DNA from: Scytonema hofmannii PCC 7110 | GTDB lineage: Bacteria > Cyanobacteriota > Cyanobacteriia > Cyanobacteriales > Nostocaceae | Assembly (NCBI RefSeq): GCF_000346485.2 | Contig: NZ_KQ976354.1 | Coordinates: 5,998,824-6,062,823, forward strand | DNA length: 64,000 nucleotides | Reading direction: 5' to 3' | Shown: one piece after another, positions 48,131 through 56,141 of the stretch | How the letters are laid out: every line of letters begins with the position of its first letter | How positions within the stretch are numbered: the stretch's first letter is position 1 | Notes under the pieces: generated by a model | Told to the model about the DNA's origin: nothing | The model's database searches: none | The model's input: the letters and a program-made list of their open reading frames with translations, nothing else | Program-made: the position numbers and the translations under genes

Positions 48131-48451
48131 TCAATTATCAAGAACTTTGCGAATTTCTTCAACAGTCGTATCTTCCAAAAGCAATCGTCGCCCATTCCGA
48201 CCAACGATAATCACCTTATCAATCTTTTTACCCTTTTGCTTATATTCCTGATACCACTTACGAATCTGTTCGGCGATCGCGATCATTCCACCAACAATTC
48301 CCACAATGGTAGCAACTGTAGCAGCTACACCCTCTCTTTCAGAAGATTCCGAACTCAATTCCCAAGTTCCGGATATTTCTGGACTCGCTAGCAACGCCTC
48401 CGTAGCCGAAATAGCATCCTCACCCTCAATAGCCAGTCGAATCTCAGTCAT
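48131..48451 (-). CDS. Small partner protein of CHAT/TPR-type systems
   Basis: 106 residues: an N-terminal segment MTEIRLAIEGEDAISATEALL, a hydrophobic helix (VAATVATIVGIVGGMIAIAEQ, about 44-64), and a C-terminal beta-strand region (VIIVGRNGRRLLLEDTTVEEIRKVLD). I recall similar small proteins encoded beside TPR/CHAT genes in cyanobacteria, possibly as membrane-linked effector adaptors. It lies 130 bp upstream of the decayed TPR gene in the same direction. With the partner broken, it is likely non-functional or shared with another locus. Confidence 0.55.
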   Translation of the reverse strand: MTEIRLAIEGEDAISATEALLASPEISGTWELSSESSEREGVAATVATIVGIVGGMIAIAEQIRKWYQEYKQKGKKIDKVIIVGRNGRRLLLEDTTVEEIRKVLDN

Positions 48452-48609
48452 AATACTATCTTAGTTAGTGATGTAAAAAACTACAAATCTTTCTGAACCT
48501 ATTCCAGAAATCATTAAACCACTTCTTAAAAGTGTGTGCGATCTGTTTGCTTAGCTCCCCAATACCCGATTTATACTGGACAGCAAAGCTAATCGTACCA
48601 AAATCTCTC

Positions 48610-48942
48610 ATGGCACTTATTCTTACTACCGATCCTATTCCACTTGTAACTGATGCTCATGGTGTTATCTATGTAGGAAGAACTCGTGTAACACTGGCTA
48701 CAGTGGTTACAGCTTTCCTTGAGGGTGCTACACCAGAAGAAGTTGTGGAGCAGTATCCATCACTTCAGCTTTCAGATGTCTATTCTGTAATTGGTTACTA
48801 TTTACGCCACAAAGCTGAAGTTGATGCGTATCTTGTAGAGCGCCAAAACCGTGCAACTGAGGTTCGTCAGGAGGCTGAGAAGCGTTTCAACCCGGTTGGG
48901 ATACGCGATCGCTTATTAGCTCGGCATAACCAGCAAGGGTAA
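48610..48942 (+). CDS. DUF433-domain protein (antitoxin-like)
   Basis: 110 residues from the ATG at 48610; an earlier in-frame ATG at 48532 lacks similarity. The core VTDAHGVIYVGRTRVTLATVV, then FLEGATPEEVVEQYPSLQLSDVYSVIGYYL, is the winged-HTH-like DUF433 fold found in antitoxins of DUF433/DUF5615 (PIN-like) pairs. The expected DUF5615 toxin does not follow. Instead an AT-rich helical protein and a PIN-domain gene come next, 69 bp downstream, so it may be an orphan or take part in a three-gene unit. Confidence 0.8.
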   Translation: MALILTTDPIPLVTDAHGVIYVGRTRVTLATVVTAFLEGATPEEVVEQYPSLQLSDVYSVIGYYLRHKAEVDAYLVERQNRATEVRQEAEKRFNPVGIRDRLLARHNQQG

Positions 48943-49011
48943 ATAGCTGATGAACTATAATCAAGAAGCTACTTCTTAAAATACAAAATAATGTAAGGAG
49001 CAGTTTAAACT

Positions 49012-49881
49012 ATGTCTTTGTTAGAACTGGAAAAAGATACAGAGCTTCTTAAGAACCAATTAATTAAAAATGCTCGAGAAGAAACTAAATCTCAAGGAAA
49101 TGATTTAGAAGAGTTTATTGAAAAAATAGAATTTAGTTTTCATTTACAAAAGTACGATTTTATATATGAAAATCTTAAAAAAGATTTTTCTCTTTTTTCA
49201 AAATTTCTCAAGAAAATTCAAGAACAAGATTCATCAGTAGAAAATCTTGATGTTAAAAATCAAATTAAGATTAGAGCCTCACAAATAGATAATTTTTACA
49301 AAAAGCTAAATAACTTAATCAATAAATATGGTGATGTTCTCAACAACGAATCATTAGAAAAACTTAAAGAGAGTAAAGATTTTTTTGGGTGGAGAAAAGA
49401 AACGCTAAAAGCTGCATTCTTATTTCAAGAGATAGTAGAATTATCTCAAGAGAAATCGCAAAATTCAAATGTAGATTTAGAAAATGCCGCTAATAAGTAT
49501 TATAGAGGATTACTAAAACTATTAGACGCTTTAGAAAAATATTCTCGTGGAGCAAAATATAAAGAAGTGATGAATATAAAAGAAGTAGCAAAAACAGCAG
49601 TTGAATTACTGCCCAGTTTAAATATTAACGGAGAAAAATATAATACAATTTTCAAAAAAATAGCGAATATAGGAAAAGCTATTTTATGGGAAGTAGATAA
49701 GTATGAGAAACTAAGAAATAATCAGCGTTTAATTATTGGAAAGATGCCTTTTGAAAAACTTTTAGAAGAAAGTCAAAAAAGAATTCATCTTCTTGATACT
49801 TTAGACCCTAAAACAGAAGAAGAAATGCGAGATCAAGTAGAAGCTCTGAAAATCCTTGAAAATCGGTTTAAAGATAGATAA
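49012..49881 (+). CDS. AT-rich helical protein of unknown function, paired with a PIN protein
   Basis: 289 residues, strongly charged and almost wholly helical, with many Lys/Glu/Asn codons. The DNA is much more AT-rich than the neighbouring genes, suggesting transfer. Predicted coiled-coil stretches include about 55-110 (KKDFSLFSKFLKKIQEQDSS) and 240-285. No known domain is recognised. It has a GGAG-type ribosome site and ends 9 bp before the PIN-domain gene, so the two are probably co-translated. It may be an antitoxin or adaptor for the PIN nuclease; this is inferred only from gene order. Confidence 0.6.
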   Translation: MSLLELEKDTELLKNQLIKNAREETKSQGNDLEEFIEKIEFSFHLQKYDFIYENLKKDFSLFSKFLKKIQEQDSSVENLDVKNQIKIRASQIDNFYKKLNNLINKYGDVLNNESLEKLKESKDFFGWRKETLKAAFLFQEIVELSQEKSQNSNVDLENAANKYYRGLLKLLDALEKYSRGAKYKEVMNIKEVAKTAVELLPSLNINGEKYNTIFKKIANIGKAILWEVDKYEKLRNNQRLIIGKMPFEKLLEESQKRIHLLDTLDPKTEEEMRDQVEALKILENRFKDR

Positions 49882-49890
49882 TTATTTTAG

Positions 49891-50403
49891 ATGACCATTG
49901 TACTTCTAGATTCCAGCCCTTTAGGATTAATTACAAACCCTGGTAAAAACTCAACAGCAATAAAATGTAGAAGGTTGATTCAAGAATTAGTAAGAAATAA
50001 AATTTTAGTGGCAGTACCAGAAATCATAGATTATGAACATCGCCGCGAACTCATTCTCTGTGGTTCTGGAGGTGTTGAAAGACTAGATAGGTTAGGAGAA
50101 CTAGGGTTAGCTTACGCTCCATTAACAACAGAGGTAATGAGGAAAGCAGCAGAGTTATGGGCATGGGCAAGAAAAACTGGTCAACCAACTGCACACAAAG
50201 AAAAAATTGATATTGACGTTATCCTAGCAGCACATTCAATAGTTTTAAGCTTAGAAACCGGAAAACATACAATAATTGCAACAAGTGACAGTGACCACAA
50301 GAGATATAAAGTGGACGCAGTAAAATGGGAAGATTTAACAGTAGAGTATTGTTTAAATCCAATAGCATCTAAAATTCCATTACGAAAATCTGAACAAAAT
50401 TAG
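49891..50403 (+). CDS. PIN-domain ribonuclease-like protein
   Basis: 170 residues with the acidic pattern of VapC/PIT PIN nucleases: D7 in VLLDSSPLG, E45 in VAVPEIIDYEHRRELI, the D/E cluster in KIDIDVILAAHS near 110, and the terminal ATSDSDHKRY near 130. PIN nucleases cleave RNA and are usually the toxin half of type II pairs. Here the upstream partner is a 289-residue helical protein rather than a small VapB-type antitoxin. The C-terminal extension (NPIASKIPLRKSEQN) is short and basic. A stand-alone nuclease, or defence gene, is an alternative. Confidence 0.7.
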   Translation: MTIVLLDSSPLGLITNPGKNSTAIKCRRLIQELVRNKILVAVPEIIDYEHRRELILCGSGGVERLDRLGELGLAYAPLTTEVMRKAAELWAWARKTGQPTAHKEKIDIDVILAAHSIVLSLETGKHTIIATSDSDHKRYKVDAVKWEDLTVEYCLNPIASKIPLRKSEQN

Positions 50404-50404
50404 A

Positions 50405-50439
50405 GGCGATCGCTCTTTACTTTTGGTAGTGCGATCGCC
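50405..50439. terminator. Hairpin built from two HIP1 octamers between convergent genes
   Basis: GGCGATCGC (50405-50413) and GCGATCGCC (50431-50439) are inverse to each other with a 17-nt loop. They lie exactly between the stop of the PIN gene and the convergent ycf66 gene. Likely a bidirectional transcript end. Confidence 0.45.
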
Positions 50440-50465
50440 CTAGGTTCGTTGGTTACATTTAAGTG

Positions 50466-51266
50466 TTAAGAACCCTGAGTTGGGGGATTTGGTGGAACTT
50501 GTTCGGGAGGTGTTTCAGCAGGAGGAGCAAGTTCAGCATCGGGAGCAACTTCTACAACAGGAAGAGGCGGTGTTTTATCCTCTGCACTTTCTTGAGCCGC
50601 TTCTACCAATTGCCAGGACGGAGGATTTGGTGGAATTGGTTCTGTAACAAGCTTGGTTTTTGCTTCCGAATCAACGACTGCTTCTGCTGGTTGTCTTGAT
50701 GTTGGGGTTGTGGCTTCAGTGTCAGTGGTAGGCGGTTCTGCGATAGGCGAAGCGCCTAACGGCTTAAGCCGTATCGCACTGCGTTGGTCAGAAATTTCAA
50801 CCGTTGGCGTTGCTGTAGGAGATACAGCTGCTTTTGAAGTTTCCGGGGTCTTAGTCACCCCAGTGTGTTGAACCTTATCTTTTGGACGAGAGAAGGTGCT
50901 ACTAAACCACTGTTGCAACGGAGCGAGTCGTTCTTGCAGTGACAGCTGAGAAACCGAGCTTTGAAGGTTCGTTTTGACCTCTTCAGCACTTGGTATTTGG
51001 GTTTGTTGTGCTGTAGGCGTCAGTTGACGGCGCAATGAGAGTGTTTGCCAGCCAAACCACCCCAAAAGAGCGACACTAGCCACATGACCCAGCAAAAGAC
51101 CTCCAGTAATGCGTGGTGCAAATATCCATAAAACCAAGGCGTAGAACAGCCCTACACCACTCCAAATAAAATCATTCTTTCGGTGGATTTCTGGGAAAAA
51201 GAAAGCTGCTATGTAGAGCGCTATACTACCCAGACCAACTGTCAACGCTAGGACGTGTGCCAGCAT
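50466..51266 (-). CDS. ycf66: Ycf66-family membrane protein
   Basis: A 266-residue protein. The first 95 residues carry three or four hydrophobic helices (VLALTVGLGSIALYIAAFFF, then FIWSGVGLFYALVLWIFA, then LLLGHVASVALLGWFGWQ), matching the Ycf66 family conserved in cyanobacteria and some plastids. The rest is a long disordered tail rich in Pro, Thr, Glu and Ser. Part of the tail (RSAIRLKPLGASPIAEPP) is encoded by a palindromic repeat at 50740-50777. Thylakoid location is likely; its function is not known. It converges on the PIN gene. Confidence 0.85.
   Translation of the reverse strand: MLAHVLALTVGLGSIALYIAAFFFPEIHRKNDFIWSGVGLFYALVLWIFAPRITGGLLLGHVASVALLGWFGWQTLSLRRQLTPTAQQTQIPSAEEVKTNLQSSVSQLSLQERLAPLQQWFSSTFSRPKDKVQHTGVTKTPETSKAAVSPTATPTVEISDQRSAIRLKPLGASPIAEPPTTDTEATTPTSRQPAEAVVDSEAKTKLVTEPIPPNPPSWQLVEAAQESAEDKTPPLPVVEVAPDAELAPPAETPPEQVPPNPPTQGS
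50740..50777. repeat. 38-bp REP-like element inside ycf66
   Basis: GCGATAGGCGAAGCGCCTAA followed by CGGCTTAAGCCGTATCGC contains two nested palindromes (AGGCG...CGCCT and ACGGCTTAAGCCGT) within GCGATA...TATCGC. An almost identical copy lies at 53506-53543 in the kinase gene. It is read in frame and encodes IRLKPLGASPIA. Confidence 0.85.
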
Positions 51267-51291
51267 CTTGTGGTTACTCCTTTCTGGAATT

Positions 51292-51368
51292 GGGGAATAG
51301 GGAGTGGTGAGTAGGGAGTAGGGAGTAGGAATATTTTATAACTATTCCCCATTCCCCATTCCCCACTC
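51292..51368. repeat. Paired heptamer repeats (STRR) with inverse symmetry
   Basis: GGGAGTA-type heptamers (about 51295-51329) face TTCCCCA heptamers (three perfect units, 51345-51365) across a short AT loop, giving a long imperfect hairpin upstream of both ycf66 and gnd. Short tandem heptamers of this sort are typical of filamentous cyanobacteria. Confidence 0.7.
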
Positions 51369-51554
51369 CCCTCAACTAATTTTGCAAAATTTGTCCGTAA
51401 ATTGTTGAGATAGATACAAATTAAAATTAATTGTTTGTATCTTTGTGTATTTTTACTCTGTTCGTGAAGTCTTAATGTCTTCTTTATAAGAGAAGCGAAA
51501 ATCTCGGACTAACCTAAAGATAAAGAGAATCTGCAAGAGTTAGCCAAAAAAATT

Positions 51555-52985
51555 ATGACACAGCAAAGCTTTGGTGTGATTGGTCTAGCCGTTATGGGAG
51601 AGAACATCGCTCTAAACGTTGAGCGAAACGGCTTTCCAATCGCAGTTTACAACCGCTCGCGCGACAAGACCGATAAATTCATGGCGGAACGTGCTAACGG
51701 AAGAAACGTCAAAGCCGCGTTTTCTCTGGAAGAGTTCGTAGCTGCCTTGGAACGTCCCAGACGAATTTTGATTATGGTTCAAGCTGGTAAGCCTGTAGAT
51801 GCAGTGATTGGCCAGCTTAAACCTTTGCTAGACGAAGGTGACATCATTATCGACGGTGGCAACTCTTGGTTTGAAGATACAGATCGACGCACTCAAGAAT
51901 TGGAACCTGCTGGTTTTCGGTTCCTTGGGATGGGCGTCAGTGGTGGTGAAGAAGGAGCACTCAATGGTCCTTCACTCATGCCGGGAGGGACACAAAGCTC
52001 TTACAAGTATTTGGAGCCAATTTTTACGAAAATTGCGGCTCAAGTCGATGATGGTGCTTGCGTAACCTACGTTGGTCCCGGTGGTTCCGGTCACTACGTG
52101 AAGATGGTGCATAACGGCATTGAGTATGGTGATATGCAGCTAATTGCAGAAGCCTACGATTTGCTGAAAAGTGCTGCTGGATTGGATCACAATCAGCTCC
52201 ATCAAGTTTTTAGTGAGTGGAATACCACCGACGAACTAAATTCTTTCTTGATTGAAATTACTGCCAACATCTTCCCCTATATCGACCCAAGTACAAATTT
52301 ACCTCTGGTAGATTTGATTGTTGACGCGGCTGGTCAAAAGGGAACCGGACGTTGGACAGTACAAACTGCTTTGGAATTGGGTGTTGCTATTCCGACCATT
52401 ACCGCCGCAGTCAATGGTCGAATCATGTCTTCCTACAAGCAAGAACGTATTGCAGCATCTAAGATCCTCACAGGTCCAACAGGCAAATATCAGGGTGATA
52501 GCAAAGAGTTTATCAACAAAGTTCGCGATGCTCTCTACTGCTCAAAAATCTGTTCCTATGCTCAAGGAATGGCTTTGCTATCCAAAGCTTCCCAAACATA
52601 TAACTGGAATTTGCAACTGGGCGAATTGGCACGGATTTGGAAGGGTGGCTGTATCATTCGGGCTGGATTTTTGAATAAAATCAAGAATGCTTTTGGCGAA
52701 AATTCATCTCTACCCAACCTGCTCTTAGCGCCTGAATTTAAACAGACAATCCTTGATAGGCAAAATGCTTGGCGGGATGTTTTGGCAACTGCAGCAAAAC
52801 TAGGTATCCCAGTACCAGCATTCAGTGCATCTTTGGATTACTTTGATAGCTACCGTCGCGATCGCCTACCTCAAAACCTGACTCAAGCACAACGCGACTA
52901 CTTTGGCGCACACACCTACGAGCGTCTAGACAAACCCGGTGCTTTCCACACTGAGTGGGTCCCTATTACCGAGAAGAACGGCTAA
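51555..52985 (+). CDS. gnd: 6-phosphogluconate dehydrogenase, full-length type
   Basis: A 476-residue standard Gnd, which oxidatively decarboxylates 6-phosphogluconate with NADP. GVIGLAVMGENIALNVERNGF is at the N-terminus, NRSRDKTDKF in the cofactor region, DGGNSWF near 98, the catalytic [13 protein letters not shown] near 184-196, and the C-terminal AQRDYFGAHTYERLDKPGAFH is complete. It is probably the housekeeping enzyme, standing alone, whereas the short Gnd at 18.1-19.1 kb belongs to the accessory operon. Confidence 0.95.
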   Translation: MTQQSFGVIGLAVMGENIALNVERNGFPIAVYNRSRDKTDKFMAERANGRNVKAAFSLEEFVAALERPRRILIMVQAGKPVDAVIGQLKPLLDEGDIIIDGGNSWFEDTDRRTQELEPAGFRFLGMGVSGGEEGALNGPSLMPGGTQSSYKYLEPIFTKIAAQVDDGACVTYVGPGGSGHYVKMVHNGIEYGDMQLIAEAYDLLKSAAGLDHNQLHQVFSEWNTTDELNSFLIEITANIFPYIDPSTNLPLVDLIVDAAGQKGTGRWTVQTALELGVAIPTITAAVNGRIMSSYKQERIAASKILTGPTGKYQGDSKEFINKVRDALYCSKICSYAQGMALLSKASQTYNWNLQLGELARIWKGGCIIRAGFLNKIKNAFGENSSLPNLLLAPEFKQTILDRQNAWRDVLATAAKLGIPVPAFSASLDYFDSYRRDRLPQNLTQAQRDYFGAHTYERLDKPGAFHTEWVPITEKNG

Positions 52986-53027
52986 ATTCCAACCTGTTTT
53001 TCGCCGAATGAAATAATGTGGGGTAGG

Positions 53028-53138
53028 CGTCCTCGCCTGCCCCTAATTCATGGCATACTGCTCACGTCCTCGCCTGCCCCTAATTCATGGCATACTGCTC
53101 ACGTCCTCGCCTGCCCCTAATTCATGGCATACTGCTCA
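53028..53138. repeat. Three perfect 37-bp tandem repeats
   Basis: Units at 53028-53064, 53065-53101 and 53102-53138, each beginning CGTCCTCGCCTGCCCCTAAT, are identical. There are no spacers, so this is not a CRISPR. It is followed by GGCGGGCAAGATGCCCGC, a common interspersed palindrome. Confidence 0.9.
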
Positions 53139-53246
53139 CCTTTTTTTCCTGGCGGGCAAGATGCCCGCACCACAAGAGCAAATTTTGGAATAATTGTTCA
53201 TTTGGAAGTTTTTTACGGGGGCAATGCCTTGCGCCTCTACTAACAA

Positions 53247-54440
53247 CTAACCATTTTCTTGATACTTAGCTTTTAATTCCTCTAATTCCTCATCAATAAT
53301 ACTTTTGCCAGAAGGCTGGGGTTGTTGTGCGGGTTGAAATTGAGTGTTTGTACTGACATTGTTTGAGTTCCCACCACTGCTACCCCCCAAAAGCTTTGTT
53401 TTTACTTCTTGCAGTTCTTTATCAATTAAGTCATTTATAGGATTGACAGAAACAGATTTATGTGCAGTGGACAGTGGATTAACAGGAGTGACTGCTATTG
53501 GTGATGCGATAGGCGAAGCGCCTAACGGCTGAAGCCGTATCGCTACTGACGACTGGTGATTCAAATCTGTAAGGACAGCATTGACTGTTTGATAGCGTTG
53601 GGCAACAGTAGGTTCTAGCATTTTGTCAAGAATTCGTCTCAACTCATTGCTGACTGGAGTTTTGAGATGCTGTTGCCAAACCCAAGTCGCATTATAAGTA
53701 TCATATATGTCAAAAGGAGAACACTGAGTTAGGAGATGAATGCAAGTCACACCCAAACTAAATATGTCACTTGCAAAAACAGCTTTTCCTCTGATTTGTT
53801 CGGGTGCAACATATTCCGGACTACCAATACTAGTACCAGTTCTGTTTAAAGCAGTATAAGTAGCTGCTTTTGCAGCACCAAAATCTACGATAACAAGATT
53901 TCCAACGGCTGAGGCAGTCGATTTTCGGCGAATTATATTTTCTGGTTTAATATCTCTGTGAATGACTTGTCTTTCATGACAAAACTGCAACACTGGCAAT
54001 AAGTCGTTGAGTAAGTGCCGAATTTCCACTTCATTGAAAGCACCTCTTTGTGCCAATTCCTCAGCCAAGTTAAGCCCATCAATAAATTCTTGTACAAGAT
54101 ACTGGCGATCGTCTTGAGTAAAATAAGCCAGTAGTTCTGGGATTTGTGGATGTTTTCCCAACTCATCCAAGCGCATTGCTTCTTGAGTAAACAACTCAAC
54201 GGCTTTTTCCACTGTACTCGTGCCTTGGGCTTGGGGATAAAATTGCTTAATGACACAGCGTGGTTTAGACGGTTTATCCTCATCCACAGCTAAGAAGGTT
54301 CTACCAAAACCACCTTGTCCTATTGGTTTGATAGCACGGTATCGTTCTTTTAGGAGGAGTTTGGAACCGCAAGTCAAGCAAAACTTGCCATCATTGGTAT
54401 GCTGGGGGTTCGGACAAAAGGGATTCAGGCAGTAGGTCAT
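53247..54440 (-). CDS. Ser/Thr protein kinase with N-terminal zinc ribbon
   Basis: About 397 residues from the ATG at 54440 (MTYCLNPFCPNPQ); an upstream ATG adds 8 residues. A four-cysteine zinc ribbon (CLNPFCPN ... CLTCG) is followed by a Hanks-type kinase: GQGGFGRTF glycine loop, CVIKQF lysine, HRDIKPENII catalytic loop, VDFGAAK metal site and SPEYVAPEQ activation segment, all intact. The C-terminal third is low-complexity with an IRLQPLGASPIA stretch derived from a REP element, and ends with KSIIDEELEELKAKY. Such kinases are numerous in filamentous cyanobacteria. Target unknown. Confidence 0.9.
   Translation of the reverse strand: MTYCLNPFCPNPQHTNDGKFCLTCGSKLLLKERYRAIKPIGQGGFGRTFLAVDEDKPSKPRCVIKQFYPQAQGTSTVEKAVELFTQEAMRLDELGKHPQIPELLAYFTQDDRQYLVQEFIDGLNLAEELAQRGAFNEVEIRHLLNDLLPVLQFCHERQVIHRDIKPENIIRRKSTASAVGNLVIVDFGAAKAATYTALNRTGTSIGSPEYVAPEQIRGKAVFASDIFSLGVTCIHLLTQCSPFDIYDTYNATWVWQQHLKTPVSNELRRILDKMLEPTVAQRYQTVNAVLTDLNHQSSVAIRLQPLGASPIASPIAVTPVNPLSTAHKSVSVNPINDLIDKELQEVKTKLLGGSSGGNSNNVSTNTQFQPAQQPQPSGKSIIDEELEELKAKYQENG
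53506..53543. repeat. 38-bp REP-like element inside a kinase gene
   Basis: The same element as at 50740-50777, differing at one base in the second palindrome (GGCTGAAGCC for GGCTTAAGCC). It is read in frame, encoding IRLQPLGASPIA in the linker after the kinase domain. Confidence 0.85.
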
Positions 54441-54541
54441 GTTACAGCGATCGTACAGTGGCAAACTTCTTGTTATATTTAGAAGTTCGCTCTCAGTTAT
54501 CTTTATTCTGCCACGTCAAACAAAATGGTGCTTTATGTTCG

Positions 54542-55036
54542 TCAATTATCCTTTCCAAAACGTTGATTGAGTGGGTGTGCTACCCTATCCTTCATGACTT
54601 CTGCTAACATTTCATCCACCGACTCAGGATCGTCGGCGACTAATCCTATCAATCGGTCTCGGAAAATTTGTTCATAGCAGAACGCTTTAACAACTGAGCC
54701 TTCAGCCACAAATGCAATACTAGGTCGTAGATACTCAAATGCAAAAATCACTTGATCTCGATAACCTTGGTCATTTTCACATACCCACACGGTCATTAAC
54801 TTTTTACCAATGAAAGACTGACACCAAGATGGAGTATTTACTACAGAAGCAGTGGTATTTGGTTCTTGCCTTATCTCTATTTCATCAGTATCAGTCATTG
54901 GTATCAATGTAACTGTTGAATCTTGAAAAATAAGCTGAACTTTATCTAGACAAAGTTCATTACCAACAAACTCTTCATATTCAACTATTGATACTGCTGT
55001 TAAAGGCTGTCCTACAGGAAATTTATTCACCACCAT
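54542..55036 (-). CDS. Hypothetical protein, possible immunity-type
   Basis: About 164 residues from the ATG at 55036 (MVVNKFPVGQPLTAVSIVEYEEF); an earlier in-frame ATG at 55096 lies within the preceding gene. The first part is beta-rich (LDKVQLIFQDSTVTLIPMTDTDEIEI), the later part includes DQVIFAFEYLRPSIAFVAEG. This resembles small immunity proteins of toxin systems but I cannot name a family with confidence. It overlaps the upstream 88-residue gene by 14 bp, so they are co-translated. Confidence 0.5.
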   Translation of the reverse strand: MVVNKFPVGQPLTAVSIVEYEEFVGNELCLDKVQLIFQDSTVTLIPMTDTDEIEIRQEPNTTASVVNTPSWCQSFIGKKLMTVWVCENDQGYRDQVIFAFEYLRPSIAFVAEGSVVKAFCYEQIFRDRLIGLVADDPESVDEMLAEVMKDRVAHPLNQRFGKDN

Positions 55037-55289
55037 ATTTTTCACGCTTCTTTTTAGCTTGTTTAAGAATTTTAATAGCAGTTTCTGCGTCGGCATCTCC
55101 TACGGATGCAAGATTGGCTAACTCACCCACTTTTAAATTTTGATAATCGGTTCGCAATTGATTGACTTGACCTTGCCCTCCTCCACGCTCTCGAATTGCA
55201 TTAGCAATGATGTCATCTTTCAGAATAACAAGATTGCCAAGTTTCTTCAGCCCACCAGGTGAAAGTTTAACTCCCTCTTGCTCATCCAT
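55023..55289 (-). CDS. Hypothetical 88-residue protein, possible toxin C-terminal fragment
   Basis: A small basic protein (GQGQVNQLRTDYQNLKVGEL then DADAETAIKILKQAKKKREKYGG). The lysine-rich end and the overlap with a putative immunity-like gene recall the C-terminal tips of polymorphic toxins, whose large N-terminal delivery part is absent here. A stand-alone toxin-antitoxin unit is equally possible. No catalytic motif is recognised. Confidence 0.45.
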   Translation of the reverse strand: MDEQEGVKLSPGGLKKLGNLVILKDDIIANAIRERGGGQGQVNQLRTDYQNLKVGELANLASVGDADAETAIKILKQAKKKREKYGGE

Positions 55290-55620
55290 TAAATTGGCTC
55301 TAACTTTGTTTTTTCGTCTAAGTAAATTTTAATTTTACTGTTAAATTAGATACTTTCTTATAGGCGATCGCTGACTTGCACAAAAAGGCGTAAATAGAGA
55401 TCCCATTTTCACGACTTCTCGTCTTTTGTTCCCTGGCTCCACCGGGGCATACATACACCGAGCCTCTGCTTCGCGTGATAGACTGACGCTTCTAGCCCTC
55501 TAAATCAATAAAAAAAGGATAAAGTATAAAGTCAGCAATTTTTATCCTTTAGCTTTCATCCTTTATCCTTTATAAAATGTGTCTAGATGTAATAATGATG
55601 CTGCTGAGGCAAAAATCTGT
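55290..55620. other. Intergenic region with AT-rich inverted repeat
   Basis: 331 bp. At its right end AAAAAGGATAAAG (from about 55512) is inverse to CTTTATCCTTTAT (55561-55573), with further TTTATCC units between, just upstream of the YbjN gene. A HIP1 octamer lies near 55364. No gene is seen. Confidence 0.5.
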
Positions 55621-56124
55621 ATGACAAGCTACCAATCACAGCAAGAAAAGCCCGTAACTGAATCCGTGTCAGATGCGGAACTCATCAACGAATTTATCGC
55701 TGAGACAACGAGTATCAACTATGTAGAGATCGTTGAAAACGTCATCGATACTTTAGAACAAGATGACAGTGCAATGGTAAGTCATCCTTCAGAAGGAGGT
55801 TATCGTTGGAAGTTTAACTATGGTAGTGTAGAAGTCTTTGTCCAGCTGACTGGCATAACAGATGAAGATACCATAACGGTTTGGTCAGCGGTGCTAAAAT
55901 TGCCTGCTAAGGATGAACCAAAATTAATGCGACAACTCTTGGAAATGAATGCATCAAGTACCTTTGAATCCCATTTTGCCATCATTGAAAACCAAGTAGT
56001 TGTTATGGGAACCCGCACTTTAACAGATTTATCCCCTAGTGAGGTTTCCCGTCTGATTACGGTGGTAGCAACTATCGCTGACAACAACGACGAAGCGTTA
56101 CAATCTGAGTTCGGTCTTAATTGA
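55621..56124 (+). CDS. YbjN-domain protein
   Basis: About 167 residues from the ATG at 55621 (MTSYQSQQEKPVTES); an ATG at 55579 would add 14 residues without similarity. The YbjN fold, related to type III secretion chaperones, is indicated by a strand pattern with GGYRWKFNYGSVEVFVQLTG and a helix (PKLMRQLLEMNASSTFESHFAIIENQVVVMG). Role unknown; in cyanobacteria it is widely conserved. It lies 17 bp upstream of the lipoate ligase gene in the same direction, so they are probably one operon. Confidence 0.8.
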   Translation: MTSYQSQQEKPVTESVSDAELINEFIAETTSINYVEIVENVIDTLEQDDSAMVSHPSEGGYRWKFNYGSVEVFVQLTGITDEDTITVWSAVLKLPAKDEPKLMRQLLEMNASSTFESHFAIIENQVVVMGTRTLTDLSPSEVSRLITVVATIADNNDEALQSEFGLN

Positions 56125-56141
56125 AGAAATTTTAAAATCCT

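Noticed and set aside
53028-53138. Possible CRISPR array (three direct repeats)
   Set aside because: The units are contiguous with no variable spacers and no cas genes are present.
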